Assembly (NCBI GenBank): GCA_026914095.1
Contig: JAPPIY010000122.1
Location: forward strand, 1-40,284
Direction: 5' to 3'
DNA: 40,284 bases
Source: Oligoflexia bacterium
GTDB taxonomy: Bacteria; Bdellovibrionota; Bdellovibrionia; Bdellovibrionales; UBA1609
The notes beneath the pieces are model-generated. The model was not told the origin of the DNA, did not search any database, and saw only the letters and a program-made list of their open reading frames with translations. Made by a program: the position numbers and the translations under genes. This document shows positions 1 through 6,893 of the stretch, piece by piece; the first letter of the stretch is position 1, and the number at the start of each line of letters is the position of its first letter.

Positions 1-85
1 TGAGAAGACTGGTAATAAGATACATATCTTTTTTTTACACTAAAAAGCCTGGTCTGACTATAATAAACTGAAAAAAAGGGATTAT

Positions 86-250
86 ATATTTAGCGCCGCA
101 TACAATGAGTTTTAAAATACAGACAAGGCTTAAATTTATAGCATTTTTATAAAACTCACAGGGGCTTATTTTTTATGTCCTGTGGAAGTTGCCCAACTCC
201 TTGTGGTTTAAGGCTATTGTAACTTAATTTGCTGTGGTTTTAAGTGTAAT
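86..250. repeat. Decayed GGGA(A)-TATATATTTA repeat, copy 1
   Basis: A non-coding stretch whose left end (gggattatatatttagc) and right end (gctgtggttttaagtgtaatt) match a copy at 33747-33880, with the middle also aligning in patches. No reading frame of note crosses it. It fills the gap before the terminator at 254-286. The element boundaries are approximate and nothing in the sequence suggests a function. Confidence 0.5.
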
Positions 251-253
251 TCT

Positions 254-286
254 AAAAAACAGAGAGCTGAAAAGCTCTCTGTTTTA
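254..286 (-). terminator. Rho-independent terminator of the small secreted protein gene
   Basis: A perfect stem (aaaacagagagct / agctctctgtttt) with a GAAA loop lies 24 bases past the stop codon of the minus-strand gene at 310-813. Read on the minus strand it is followed by a run of T, so it is a classic intrinsic terminator for that gene. Confidence 0.85.
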
Positions 287-309
287 GACAAAAATAAGGA
301 GGGAGGGTT

Positions 310-813
310 TTACAAACGACAATTTTCTTTCACTTCTTCTAATTTTTTCTGATTCGCTACAGGGTCTAAAGCCAGAGCTTTAGCAAATTTTATAACATTG
401 GCCTGCGTTTCTGGCTCCCAGTTTTCTCTTACAGATTGAGTGATAGCGGCAGTAAGAGCGCTGTTAGCTGACTTAGCCTCTTTTACGCTTAAACCTTTGC
501 TTTGAAGGCCAGTACTTAAAGCGGGAACAAGCTTTAAAAAACTTTCTATCGTTTCGGCATCTTCTTTTGTTTGAATCGGCGCGCGATTCAAAGCTTGCAC
601 AGTGTTTCTGTCTAAATTTTTTTCAGCTGTTAACAGCAAGTCTGAATTGGAAGTTAATTTTATATCAAGTCCTAGTTGTTTAAAAGCAGGATCTGTAGGC
701 AGAGAATTAGGGATAATTAGCGGCTTTTCAATAGGCCTTGTTGGTGCCCTAAAAGCTGTAGAAACAAGAGGAATGCAGGATAGACTAATGAGTAAAGATA
801 GTATTGTTTTCAT
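310..813 (-). CDS. Small secreted protein of unknown function
   Basis: The 167-residue protein opens with a signal peptide: Lys-3 is followed by a hydrophobic stretch ending SLSCIPLVSTA, with a likely type I cleavage near residue 20. The mature part is mainly predicted helical, rich in Ala, Leu and Lys, with a single Cys near the C-terminus (ENCRL). I recognise no family. An AAGGAG ribosome binding site seven bases before the ATG supports this start, and a strong terminator follows the stop, so it is probably a single-gene transcript. Export to the periplasm is inferred from the signal peptide; the lone cysteine near the end does not form a lipobox. Confidence 0.75.
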   Translation of the reverse strand: MKTILSLLISLSCIPLVSTAFRAPTRPIEKPLIIPNSLPTDPAFKQLGLDIKLTSNSDLLLTAEKNLDRNTVQALNRAPIQTKEDAETIESFLKLVPALSTGLQSKGLSVKEAKSANSALTAAITQSVRENWEPETQANVIKFAKALALDPVANQKKLEEVKENCRL

Positions 814-1221
814 GATTCAACTCCTTTTAATTAACTGCCTCTTTATTATATCTTAAAAATGGGAAAATCAAGAAAGAAATGTAATTTTGAAAAAAATTCA
901 CAAATTTTTAGATTTTTAAGTTTTTTTTTAGTGCCAGTGGCCGGCTTAATTGCGAAAAAAACCTTTAAAAACTCTCTAAAATCCATATAAATCAAGGCTT
1001 TCTTTTTAAAAAGCAGGGAAAAGGTGATTGGGTAGAACCTAAAAACAGCTTGAAAGCCTTGTAAATAAAGAGTTTTAATGGAAAATAAGCACAATTAAAT
1101 CGGCCACCACTTTCGCTTAATATTAGGTGGATTCACTCAAAAAAGGCTTTTATAGGCTCAAATCCGAGAAAAAACCAATACAATTCTGAGTGAAAAATCT
1201 TCACAAAAGCCGCGAAAACAG

Positions 1222-1362
1222 GAATTATGTATTTAGCCAGCCCATTAAAAGCCTATAGAATCAAGCCTTCCAAAGATTTTCAGCCTAAGACCACTTGTTT
1301 TTTTGTCTCATAATAAAGCTCCTGAAACCCTTATATTTAAAGACCTTGATGAAAATCTTTGA
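1222..1362. repeat. Decayed TATATATTTA-type repeat, copy 2
   Basis: Part of the gene-free stretch 814-1605. The segment around 1290-1355 (cataataaagctcctgaaac, then cttatatttaaagaccttga) aligns with 33805-33850 of the copy at 33747-33880. The left part is less alike. Apart from this and the palindromic element at 1367-1487, I see nothing in 814-1605: no convincing reading frame, RNA gene or terminator. Confidence 0.4.
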
Positions 1363-1366
1363 TAGT

Positions 1367-1487
1367 TATGCCAATCTTGTTTAAATTTTAGGCTCCAACT
1401 AGACTCCCGTTCCCTGCCCCCGTTTCCACGAGGGCAAGCTTTGCGGGAGCGGCAAAAGGGAGGAAAACTCAAACAAGATTGTTAGTA
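1367..1487. repeat. TA-ended palindromic element (family A), copy 1
   Basis: The left end reads tatgccaatcttgttta and the right end aaacaagattgttagta, degenerate versions of the family terminal inverted repeat TATACYGATCCTGTTTGAA. The core holds the inner palindrome gactcccg...gcgggagcg with the shared insert cccgtttccacgagggcaag. It lies downstream of lysA. Confidence 0.7.
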
Positions 1488-1605
1488 AGTCTCTGTAAAA
1501 TAAGATTTTTTCTCGCCCGTTCTTTTTAATAAGTGACCAAACAGCTTGTCATTGAGATCTATAAGTATTTTTAATAAGGCTCTTTTAAAAAATTTATAGA
1601 TTTTT

Positions 1606-2808
1606 TTAAAGCTTTTTCCCTTGATCAAAAGCAATTTCCCTCACAGGGGTTTGTAAGTTATAAGAGTTGGCCATAACAAAGCCATAAGCTCCCGTATCCG
1701 CAAGGGCCACAGATTCGCCTTGTTTTAATTCTGGCAGAAAAATGTCTTTGGCAAAGCAGTCCCCTGTTTCACAAATGGGTCCGACCACATCATATTTTTG
1801 CAAGCTCTGAGTTTGTTTGAAGGCTAAAATTCTATGCGGATCGGAATAAAGAGCCGTTCTTAAAAAATGATTCATCCCGCTGTTTAAAATCACAAACTGC
1901 TTTTTAGGGCTTTTTTTTATATATTCCACTGTGGCGCATAAAATTCCAAAGCGAGCTGTCAAAAAGCGCCCCGGCTCTGTGATCACCTGCCCATCAAAGT
2001 TTTTGAAAAGACTTTTTAAAGTTTTTCCAAACTCTTTGAGCTTTGCCTTTTCCTCTTCTAAATCTCCCTGCTGATAATTGACACCCAGCCCGCCTCCGAT
2101 GTCCAAGACTTTTAAGGGAAAGCCTTCTCGCTTTAACTGCTCATAAAGAGATTTTAAGTAATGAATGGCTTGAAAAAGAGGATTCAAGTCAAAAATTTGA
2201 GAGCCAATATGCATGCTTAAGCCTTGTAAATAGAGAGCCTGATTTTTTTTTATAAATGTTAAAATTTCTTTTAACTCCGACTCTTCCAAACCAAATTTGT
2301 GACCGCTTAAGCCTGTTTTTATATAGGGGTGAGAGGAAAAATTGACATTGGGATTGATTCGCAAAGCAAGGGGGGCTGTTTGATTTTTTTCTGAACAAAT
2401 TTGAGCTAATCTCTTTAGCTCCTCAAAACTTTCTACATTGATTTGAAAAAACTTTTGCTCCACAGCCATTTTTAACTCTTCCGCTGTTTTTCCCACACCT
2501 GAAAAAACAATATCTTGAGGCTGAAAACCGCAGTCTTGAGCTAAACGAGCCTCCCCCCCTGAAACCACATCCACGCCAGCCCCCTCTTTTTGAAAAGCTC
2601 TTAAAACCTGTTCATTAAAGTTGGATTTCATAGCAAAAAAAACCTTAGCTTGATTTTGCGTAGCTGATAAAAAAAACCGATACCATTCTCTAAGGCCTTG
2701 AATGTCATAGAGATAAAAAGGTGTTTTTTCTTGTTGGACAATTTCTTTTAAGAGAAGGGCTTGAGAGCCTTGTTTTAAAGCCAATTGGCCATTTTGATAG
2801 AGGAACAT
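1606..2808 (-). CDS. lysA: Diaminopimelate decarboxylase
   Basis: A PLP-dependent fold-III decarboxylase that converts meso-diaminopimelate to L-lysine and CO2, the last step of lysine synthesis, in the cytoplasm. Family marks in order are FFAMKSN with the PLP-binding lysine, RINPNV and HPYIKTGLSGHKFGL, the loop GLSMHIGSQ, the phosphate-binding LDIGGGLGV, EPGRFLTA, and the active-site CETGDCFAKD with the catalytic Cys, ending in DTGAYGFVMANSYN. At 400 residues it has normal length. I place the start at the ATG giving MFLYQNG, because the 16 residues upstream lie in poorly conserved sequence next to a repeat and lack family resemblance. It is the last gene of the lipA-E2-lysC-lysA series, but a 270-base repeat-filled gap separates it from lysC. 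Confidence 0.95.
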   Translation of the reverse strand: MFLYQNGQLALKQGSQALLLKEIVQQEKTPFYLYDIQGLREWYRFFLSATQNQAKVFFAMKSNFNEQVLRAFQKEGAGVDVVSGGEARLAQDCGFQPQDIVFSGVGKTAEELKMAVEQKFFQINVESFEELKRLAQICSEKNQTAPLALRINPNVNFSSHPYIKTGLSGHKFGLEESELKEILTFIKKNQALYLQGLSMHIGSQIFDLNPLFQAIHYLKSLYEQLKREGFPLKVLDIGGGLGVNYQQGDLEEEKAKLKEFGKTLKSLFKNFDGQVITEPGRFLTARFGILCATVEYIKKSPKKQFVILNSGMNHFLRTALYSDPHRILAFKQTQSLQKYDVVGPICETGDCFAKDIFLPELKQGESVALADTGAYGFVMANSYNLQTPVREIAFDQGKKL

Positions 2809-2840
2809 GATAGAGACCTTGTTTGAGTTTTTATCCCAGC

Positions 2841-2930
2841 TGTCATTTCCGCGCAAGCGGGAATCTCCCCAAATCTGGTCTCCTGAGAGCCGCTTTCACT
2901 TGTCATTCCCGCGCAAGCGGGAATCTCCCT
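2841..2930. repeat. Two tandem ATTCCC(N8)GGGAAT palindromes
   Basis: The palindrome atttccgcgcaagcgggaat at 2845-2864 is followed exactly 60 bases later by attcccgcgcaagcgggaat at 2905-2924, each preceded by tgtc and followed by ctccc. This is the core of the family A element in duplicate, in the lysC-lysA gap. In mRNA each would fold into a GC-rich hairpin in the leader of lysA. No T run follows, so they are not standard terminators. Confidence 0.85.
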
Positions 2931-2937
2931 AAAAAAT

Positions 2938-2990
2938 TGTTTTATTGTTTAAATGTGATTTTTGTTCAAAAGCTTGCCAATCCACTTGCA
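2938..2990. repeat. GTGATTTTTGTTCAAAAGC repeat (family D), partial copy 1
   Basis: The stretch containing ttattgtttaaatgtgattt and tgttcaaaagcttgccaat is nearly identical to 27881-27937 and shares its core with 17405-17435. Only the left part of the family is present here. A family A right end (caaacccggttagta, 3069-3083) follows. Confidence 0.75.
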
Positions 2991-3068
2991 AAAAGTCTAT
3001 CTGAGCTTTTAAGCCTCTCATCTTAAAGTTTTTGAAAAATAGAAACTATTGGGGATAGACTCAAATTT

Positions 3069-3083
3069 CAAACCCGGTTAGTA
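3069..3083. repeat. Family A right end overlapping the lysC stop codon
   Basis: The sequence caaacccggttagta resembles the family A right terminus CAAACAGGATCGGTATA. The lysC stop codon (complement of tta at 3078-3080) lies inside it, so the repeat appears to have replaced the original gene end. The match is short and degenerate. Confidence 0.45.
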
Positions 3084-4283
3084 AAGATTAAATTCTTTGT
3101 GTAAAGCTCTGGCGGTTTTCTTCAGGCTCTTTTCATCAATGACAGTGCTGATTTTTATTTCAGAAGTGGTTACTAAATACAAACGCGCTTTGGTTTTTTT
3201 AATGACAGAAAAAAACCGTCCCGCCACTCCAGAATGGGAAGCCATGCCAACGCCGATAACGGAAATTTTAGCGACTTTATTTATGACAGAGATATTTTTT
3301 TCAACTTTGAGTTTTTTTAAAACAGACAAGCTTTTTTTCAAATCCGTCTTGGGAATAGAAAAAGACAAGCGGGAGGGAGCGCCTATCGCGCTTTGAGAGA
3401 TAATATCCACAAAGACAGCCTCTTTCCCCAGCTCTGTGAAAAGATCAGATAAAAAATTCACTCCCGAAGGAGTTTTATTAAATTTTATAACTAAAGTGTT
3501 TAAATCATGAGCTATTGCTGAAACGACAGAACCTTCCATACCCCCCTCCTTTTTGTTTATAATCCATGTCCCCTCTTCTTTTTTAAAAGCATGACGGACA
3601 TGGAGTTTAACATCATACTTTAAAGCCATTTCCACGGAGCGAATCTGCAACACCTTAGATCCCAAATAGGACATCTCCATCATTTCAGAAAAACTTAAGG
3701 ATTTTTGTTTTTTCGCTTTAGGGACTAATCGTGGGTCGGCTGTAAAGACTCCGGGCACATCCGTATAAATCTCACAAGTTTTCACTTTTAAAGCCGAGCT
3801 TAAGGCCACAGCGGTTAAATCACTGCCCCCTCTTCCTAAAGTGGTGATCTCATTTTGTTTTGTGACTCCTTGAAAGCCGGCAATTAAAGGCATGACTTTT
3901 TTTTTAAGAAGGGCTTTTACTTTTTCTATTTGAATCGATTCAATATGAGCTTTAGAAAAAAGGGCTGAAGTTTGAATCCCAGCTTGATGGGCTAAAAGAG
4001 GCTTGTTTTTTAGGCCTCTTTTTTCTAATGCGAGACTTAAAAGAGAGATGCTTATCTGCTCTCCCGAAGAGACCAGCATGTCGTAAGCCTCTCCTTGAAA
4101 GTGAGGATGAACTTTATGGGCCATTTGAATTAAAGAATCGGTGTAGCCAGACATGGCGGAAAGGACGACAAGGGGCTGTTCTCCTCTTTTTCTGTCTTCT
4201 GACAAGCGTTGGGCGATGCTTTCTATTTTTCTTATAGAGCCAACCGAAGCGCCGCCAAATTTTTTAACAATGAGACTTTTCAT
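3078..4283 (-). CDS. lysC: Aspartate kinase
   Basis: Phosphorylates L-aspartate with ATP, the committed step to lysine, diaminopimelate, threonine and methionine. The N-terminal kinase domain (about residues 1-235) shows VKKFGGASVG (the family norm is KFGGTSV), the Ser-containing SSGEQIS, TTLGRGGSDLTAVAL and EIYTDVPGVFTADPR. The C-terminal half (about 260-401) has two ACT-type regulatory domains, the second with VGVGMASHSGVAGRFF and TTSEIKIS, suggesting feedback control by amino acids. Length (401) is typical of single-function enzymes. Its ATG overlaps the stop of the E2 gene (ATGA), indicating translational coupling. The C-terminus ends inside a degenerate family A repeat end. The Thr-to-Ala change in the ATP-site motif is also found among family members and need not mean loss of activity. 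Confidence 0.95.
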   Translation of the reverse strand: MKSLIVKKFGGASVGSIRKIESIAQRLSEDRKRGEQPLVVLSAMSGYTDSLIQMAHKVHPHFQGEAYDMLVSSGEQISISLLSLALEKRGLKNKPLLAHQAGIQTSALFSKAHIESIQIEKVKALLKKKVMPLIAGFQGVTKQNEITTLGRGGSDLTAVALSSALKVKTCEIYTDVPGVFTADPRLVPKAKKQKSLSFSEMMEMSYLGSKVLQIRSVEMALKYDVKLHVRHAFKKEEGTWIINKKEGGMEGSVVSAIAHDLNTLVIKFNKTPSGVNFLSDLFTELGKEAVFVDIISQSAIGAPSRLSFSIPKTDLKKSLSVLKKLKVEKNISVINKVAKISVIGVGMASHSGVAGRFFSVIKKTKARLYLVTTSEIKISTVIDEKSLKKTARALHKEFNLY

Positions 4284-5530
4284 TCTTCTAAAAGCAAGAG
4301 GCTAGGCTCTTCAATTTTTTGGACAAAGCTTTTTAAAAATCGGACGGCTGTGGCGCCGTCTATAAAGCGATGATCACAAGTGATGGAAAAATTTATAAAG
4401 TCTGTTTCTTCAAATTCCCCTTTTTCATTTTTCACCGCCTGTTTAAAAATTTTATAAATTCCTAAAATAGCCATTTCAGGAGCTTGTATGATAGGGACGC
4501 CGTAAAGCCCTCCTAAACTTCCTAAGTTTGTGAGAGTGAGTCCCGCTCCTTTTAAATGCTCTCTTTCAATAGCTCCCGCTCTTGTTTTTTTAGAAAGCTC
4601 AAAAAGCTCTTTTACAATTTCTAAAAGGTTTTTGTTTTCCGCTTGCTTTAAGACAGGAACTAACAGACCGTTGGGGCTGTCCACAGCAAAACCAAAGTTT
4701 ATATGTTTTTTAAAAACAATTTCTTTTGTTTTTGTGTCATAGACTGAGTTAAAAATCGGAAACTGTTTGAGAACAGGAACCAAAGCTTTCATAAAAAAGG
4801 GCAGATAACCCATTTTCAGCCCTTGCTTTTCTAAACGGCTTTTCATTTCCGTCCTCAGTTTTACCAGATGCCCTGCTTGAGCCTGTTCAACAATAGTAAA
4901 AGGGGGAATCGTGGCTCGGGACAAGGTCATGCTTTCAAACATCAGCCTTTGAATGCCTTTTAAAGGGATTCTTTTTGATTCGGCAAAGTCAGAAAAGGAC
5001 GGGGTGGAATAAGAGGGAGCTTTCATTTTCTTTTTTATATAATTGAGAAGATCCTCTCTTTTAATTTCTCCTCTTTCTCCAGAGCCTTTCACTTCTGTTA
5101 AATCCAGTCCCAGCTCTTCAGCTAACTTTCTGCTGGAGGGGATGGCTAAAGGAAAAAATTTTTCTGGCGGGACATCAGCTTTTTCCGCTTTTCTTTTCTC
5201 GCTTTTTTCTTTAGGGGGAGGGCAGGAGCTGTCTGTTGATTCTTCAGCTTGTTTAGAGGAGAATTCTTTTTTATTTTCTATTGGACTCTCTTTTGTCTGA
5301 ACTGTAAAAAGCTCCGCGCCAACGGAAATAATGTCTCCCTCATTGACATTGACTTTTTCAATCACTCCTTCTATAAAGGAAGGCACCTCCATAGAGGCTT
5401 TGTCTGTCATCACCTCTAATAGAGCTTGATCCATAGCAATAGAATCCCCTTCTTTCACTTTGATTTTTAAAATTTCCCCTTCTGTAACTCCCTCTCCTAA
5501 ATCAGGAAGTGTGATTTTTTTAAGAGCCAT
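4280..5530 (-). CDS. 2-oxoacid dehydrogenase complex E2 (dihydrolipoyl acyltransferase)
   Basis: The core acyltransferase of a pyruvate or other 2-oxoacid dehydrogenase, which moves the acyl group from a lipoyl arm to CoA. One N-terminal lipoyl domain (about residues 3-78) carries the lipoyl lysine in MTDKASMEVPS. A charged linker of about 45 residues follows, then the E1/E3-binding domain (LAIPSSRKLAEELGLDL, residues 127-165). The C-terminal catalytic domain includes TLTNLGSLGG and the active-site CDHRFIDGA with catalytic His. At 416 residues with a single lipoyl domain it could be pyruvate, 2-oxoglutarate or branched-chain type; the sequence alone does not decide. Its start overlaps lipA by 11 bases and has an AAGGATG site. 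E1 and E3 genes are not in the window. Confidence 0.92.
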   Translation of the reverse strand: MALKKITLPDLGEGVTEGEILKIKVKEGDSIAMDQALLEVMTDKASMEVPSFIEGVIEKVNVNEGDIISVGAELFTVQTKESPIENKKEFSSKQAEESTDSSCPPPKEKSEKRKAEKADVPPEKFFPLAIPSSRKLAEELGLDLTEVKGSGERGEIKREDLLNYIKKKMKAPSYSTPSFSDFAESKRIPLKGIQRLMFESMTLSRATIPPFTIVEQAQAGHLVKLRTEMKSRLEKQGLKMGYLPFFMKALVPVLKQFPIFNSVYDTKTKEIVFKKHINFGFAVDSPNGLLVPVLKQAENKNLLEIVKELFELSKKTRAGAIEREHLKGAGLTLTNLGSLGGLYGVPIIQAPEMAILGIYKIFKQAVKNEKGEFEETDFINFSITCDHRFIDGATAVRFLKSFVQKIEEPSLLLLEE

Positions 5531-6422
5531 TTTTCATCCTTTGTTTTTGAATGAGAGCTGACATAAAAAACTCTCCGGCCCGGTAAGAGCTTCTTACCAG
5601 AGGACCGGAAGCGCAATACACAAAACCCATATTCTCTGCGGTTTGTTTCCACTCTTTAAATTCTTCAGGAGGAATGAACCGCTGGACAGGGAGATGTCTT
5701 TTTTGAGGGCGCAGATACTGTCCAAAAGTAACCACATCACAGCCAACTGCTCTTAAGTCCTTTAAAGCGCTTAAAACTTCTGAATGGCTTTCCCCCAAAC
5801 CTAACATGAGAGAGGATTTTGTGTAAATAGAAGGCTCTTGATTTTTTACAAACTCTAAAACATTGAGAGACTGTTTGTAATTGGCTCTGGGGTCCCTCAC
5901 TTTGCGGCTCAAGCTTTCCACCGTTTCTATGTTGTGGGCGAACACCTCCGGCCGGGCCCAGATGATTTTTTGAAGGCAGTCTTTTTTTCCTTTAAAGTCA
6001 GGGGTTAAAACCTCTATTAAAAGATAGGGCTGTCTTTTTTTCACCAGCTGTATGGTTTTAGCAAAGTGTCCAGCGCCCTCATCTTCTAAATCGTCTCTAT
6101 TGACGCTGGTGAGAACCACATAGCTGAGATTGAGGCGGGATAAAGTGAAAGCGACTTTTTCCGGCTCTTTTTCGTCCAGCCAGCCTCTAGGGTTTCCTGT
6201 TTTGACATTGCAAAAGCGGCAGCCTCTTGTGCAAATGTCTCCCATGAGCATGAGGGTGGCTGTTCCGCCGCTCCAGCACTCTCCGATATTAGGGCAGTTC
6301 GCCGATTCACACACAGTGGACAGCTTTAAATTTGCAAGCAGGCCTTTTATCAAGTGGTAATTTTTTCCCGAAGGGATTTGACTTTTTATCCAAGAGGGCT
6401 TTCTCAACACAGTTTTGCTCAT
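5520..6422 (-). CDS. lipA: Lipoyl synthase
   Basis: A radical-SAM enzyme that inserts two sulfurs into protein-bound octanoyl groups to make lipoyl cofactor. Two cysteine sets are visible: the auxiliary-cluster motif CESANCPNIGEC near residue 38, and the radical-SAM CTRGCRFC near residue 64. Further family marks are the NIETV segment, LMLGLGE, the FGQYLRP loop and the C-terminal VRSSYRAGEF containing the conserved Ser that binds the auxiliary cluster. Length (300) is normal. It is first in the lipA-E2-lysC series and overlaps the E2 gene, so the enzyme and one of its likely substrates are made together. No clear ribosome binding site precedes the ATG. lipB or lplA is not seen here. Confidence 0.96.
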   Translation of the reverse strand: MSKTVLRKPSWIKSQIPSGKNYHLIKGLLANLKLSTVCESANCPNIGECWSGGTATLMLMGDICTRGCRFCNVKTGNPRGWLDEKEPEKVAFTLSRLNLSYVVLTSVNRDDLEDEGAGHFAKTIQLVKKRQPYLLIEVLTPDFKGKKDCLQKIIWARPEVFAHNIETVESLSRKVRDPRANYKQSLNVLEFVKNQEPSIYTKSSLMLGLGESHSEVLSALKDLRAVGCDVVTFGQYLRPQKRHLPVQRFIPPEEFKEWKQTAENMGFVYCASGPLVRSSYRAGEFFMSALIQKQRMKNGS

Positions 6423-6530
6423 ATAGCTTTATTTATAATAAGTTTCCTGTAAAAACAAAGAGAATTTTTTAGGCTTTGCGCTTGATTGCTTTTAGATTTT
6501 GAAACTATAACAAAATCCGTTTAAAAAGTA

Positions 6531-6662
6531 AAAATTTTCAATGGAAAGGCTTGAAATGAGTTCAGCCTCCGGTTGCGCGAGGACAGGCTTTGACCACAAA
6601 GCGACTTGCAGTCGCATTGTGGCAAAATAGAGGACTGAGAAAGCCTTTCCATTGAAAATTTT
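6531..6662. repeat. 132-bp hairpin element with perfect 22-bp ends (family B)
   Basis: The left arm aaaattttcaatggaaaggctt (6531-6552) is repeated as a perfect inverted copy at 6641-6662. Inside, ccacaaagcgact and agtcgcattgtgg form a second stem around a TGC loop, so most of the element can fold into one long rod. It lies in the 6423-6893 gap upstream of lipA. The motif TTTGCCACAAAGC recurs at 12798, 17458 and 36658. No protein is encoded. Confidence 0.85.
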
Positions 6663-6765
6663 ACTCATAAGCTTTTTATTGTTATCTCCAGAAGAAAGCT
6701 CAAAATTCAAAATAGAGAATCATAGTCTGCATGAATTTAAAAGCTGTAGGACCAGCCGAGCTGTT

Positions 6766-6881
6766 TATACATATCCTGTTTGAAAACTCGGGTTTCAGTT
6801 GGATTCCCGCCCCCGTGTTTCCACGAGGACAGGCTTTCGCGGGAATGACTGTGCGTTGAAATTCCAAACAGGATTCGTATA
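6766..6881. repeat. TA-ended palindromic element (family A), copy 2
   Basis: Ends are tatacatatcctgtttgaaa and ccaaacaggattcgtata, an almost complete terminal inverted repeat. The core is gattcccgc...gcgggaatgac with the insert gtttccacgaggacaggctt. It ends 13 bases past the stop of the minus-strand gene at 6894. Confidence 0.85.
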
Positions 6882-6893
6882 AAAGCAGAAAAA

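Noticed and set aside
846..1094. A minus-strand frame of 82 codons after the small secreted protein gene
   Set aside because: Low-complexity Phe/Lys composition expected from AT-rich DNA, no family resemblance and no ribosome binding site.
2841..2930. Possible CRISPR array from regularly spaced palindromes
   Set aside because: Only two units, the 'spacers' are not spacer-like and no cas gene is present; the units belong to a dispersed repeat family.
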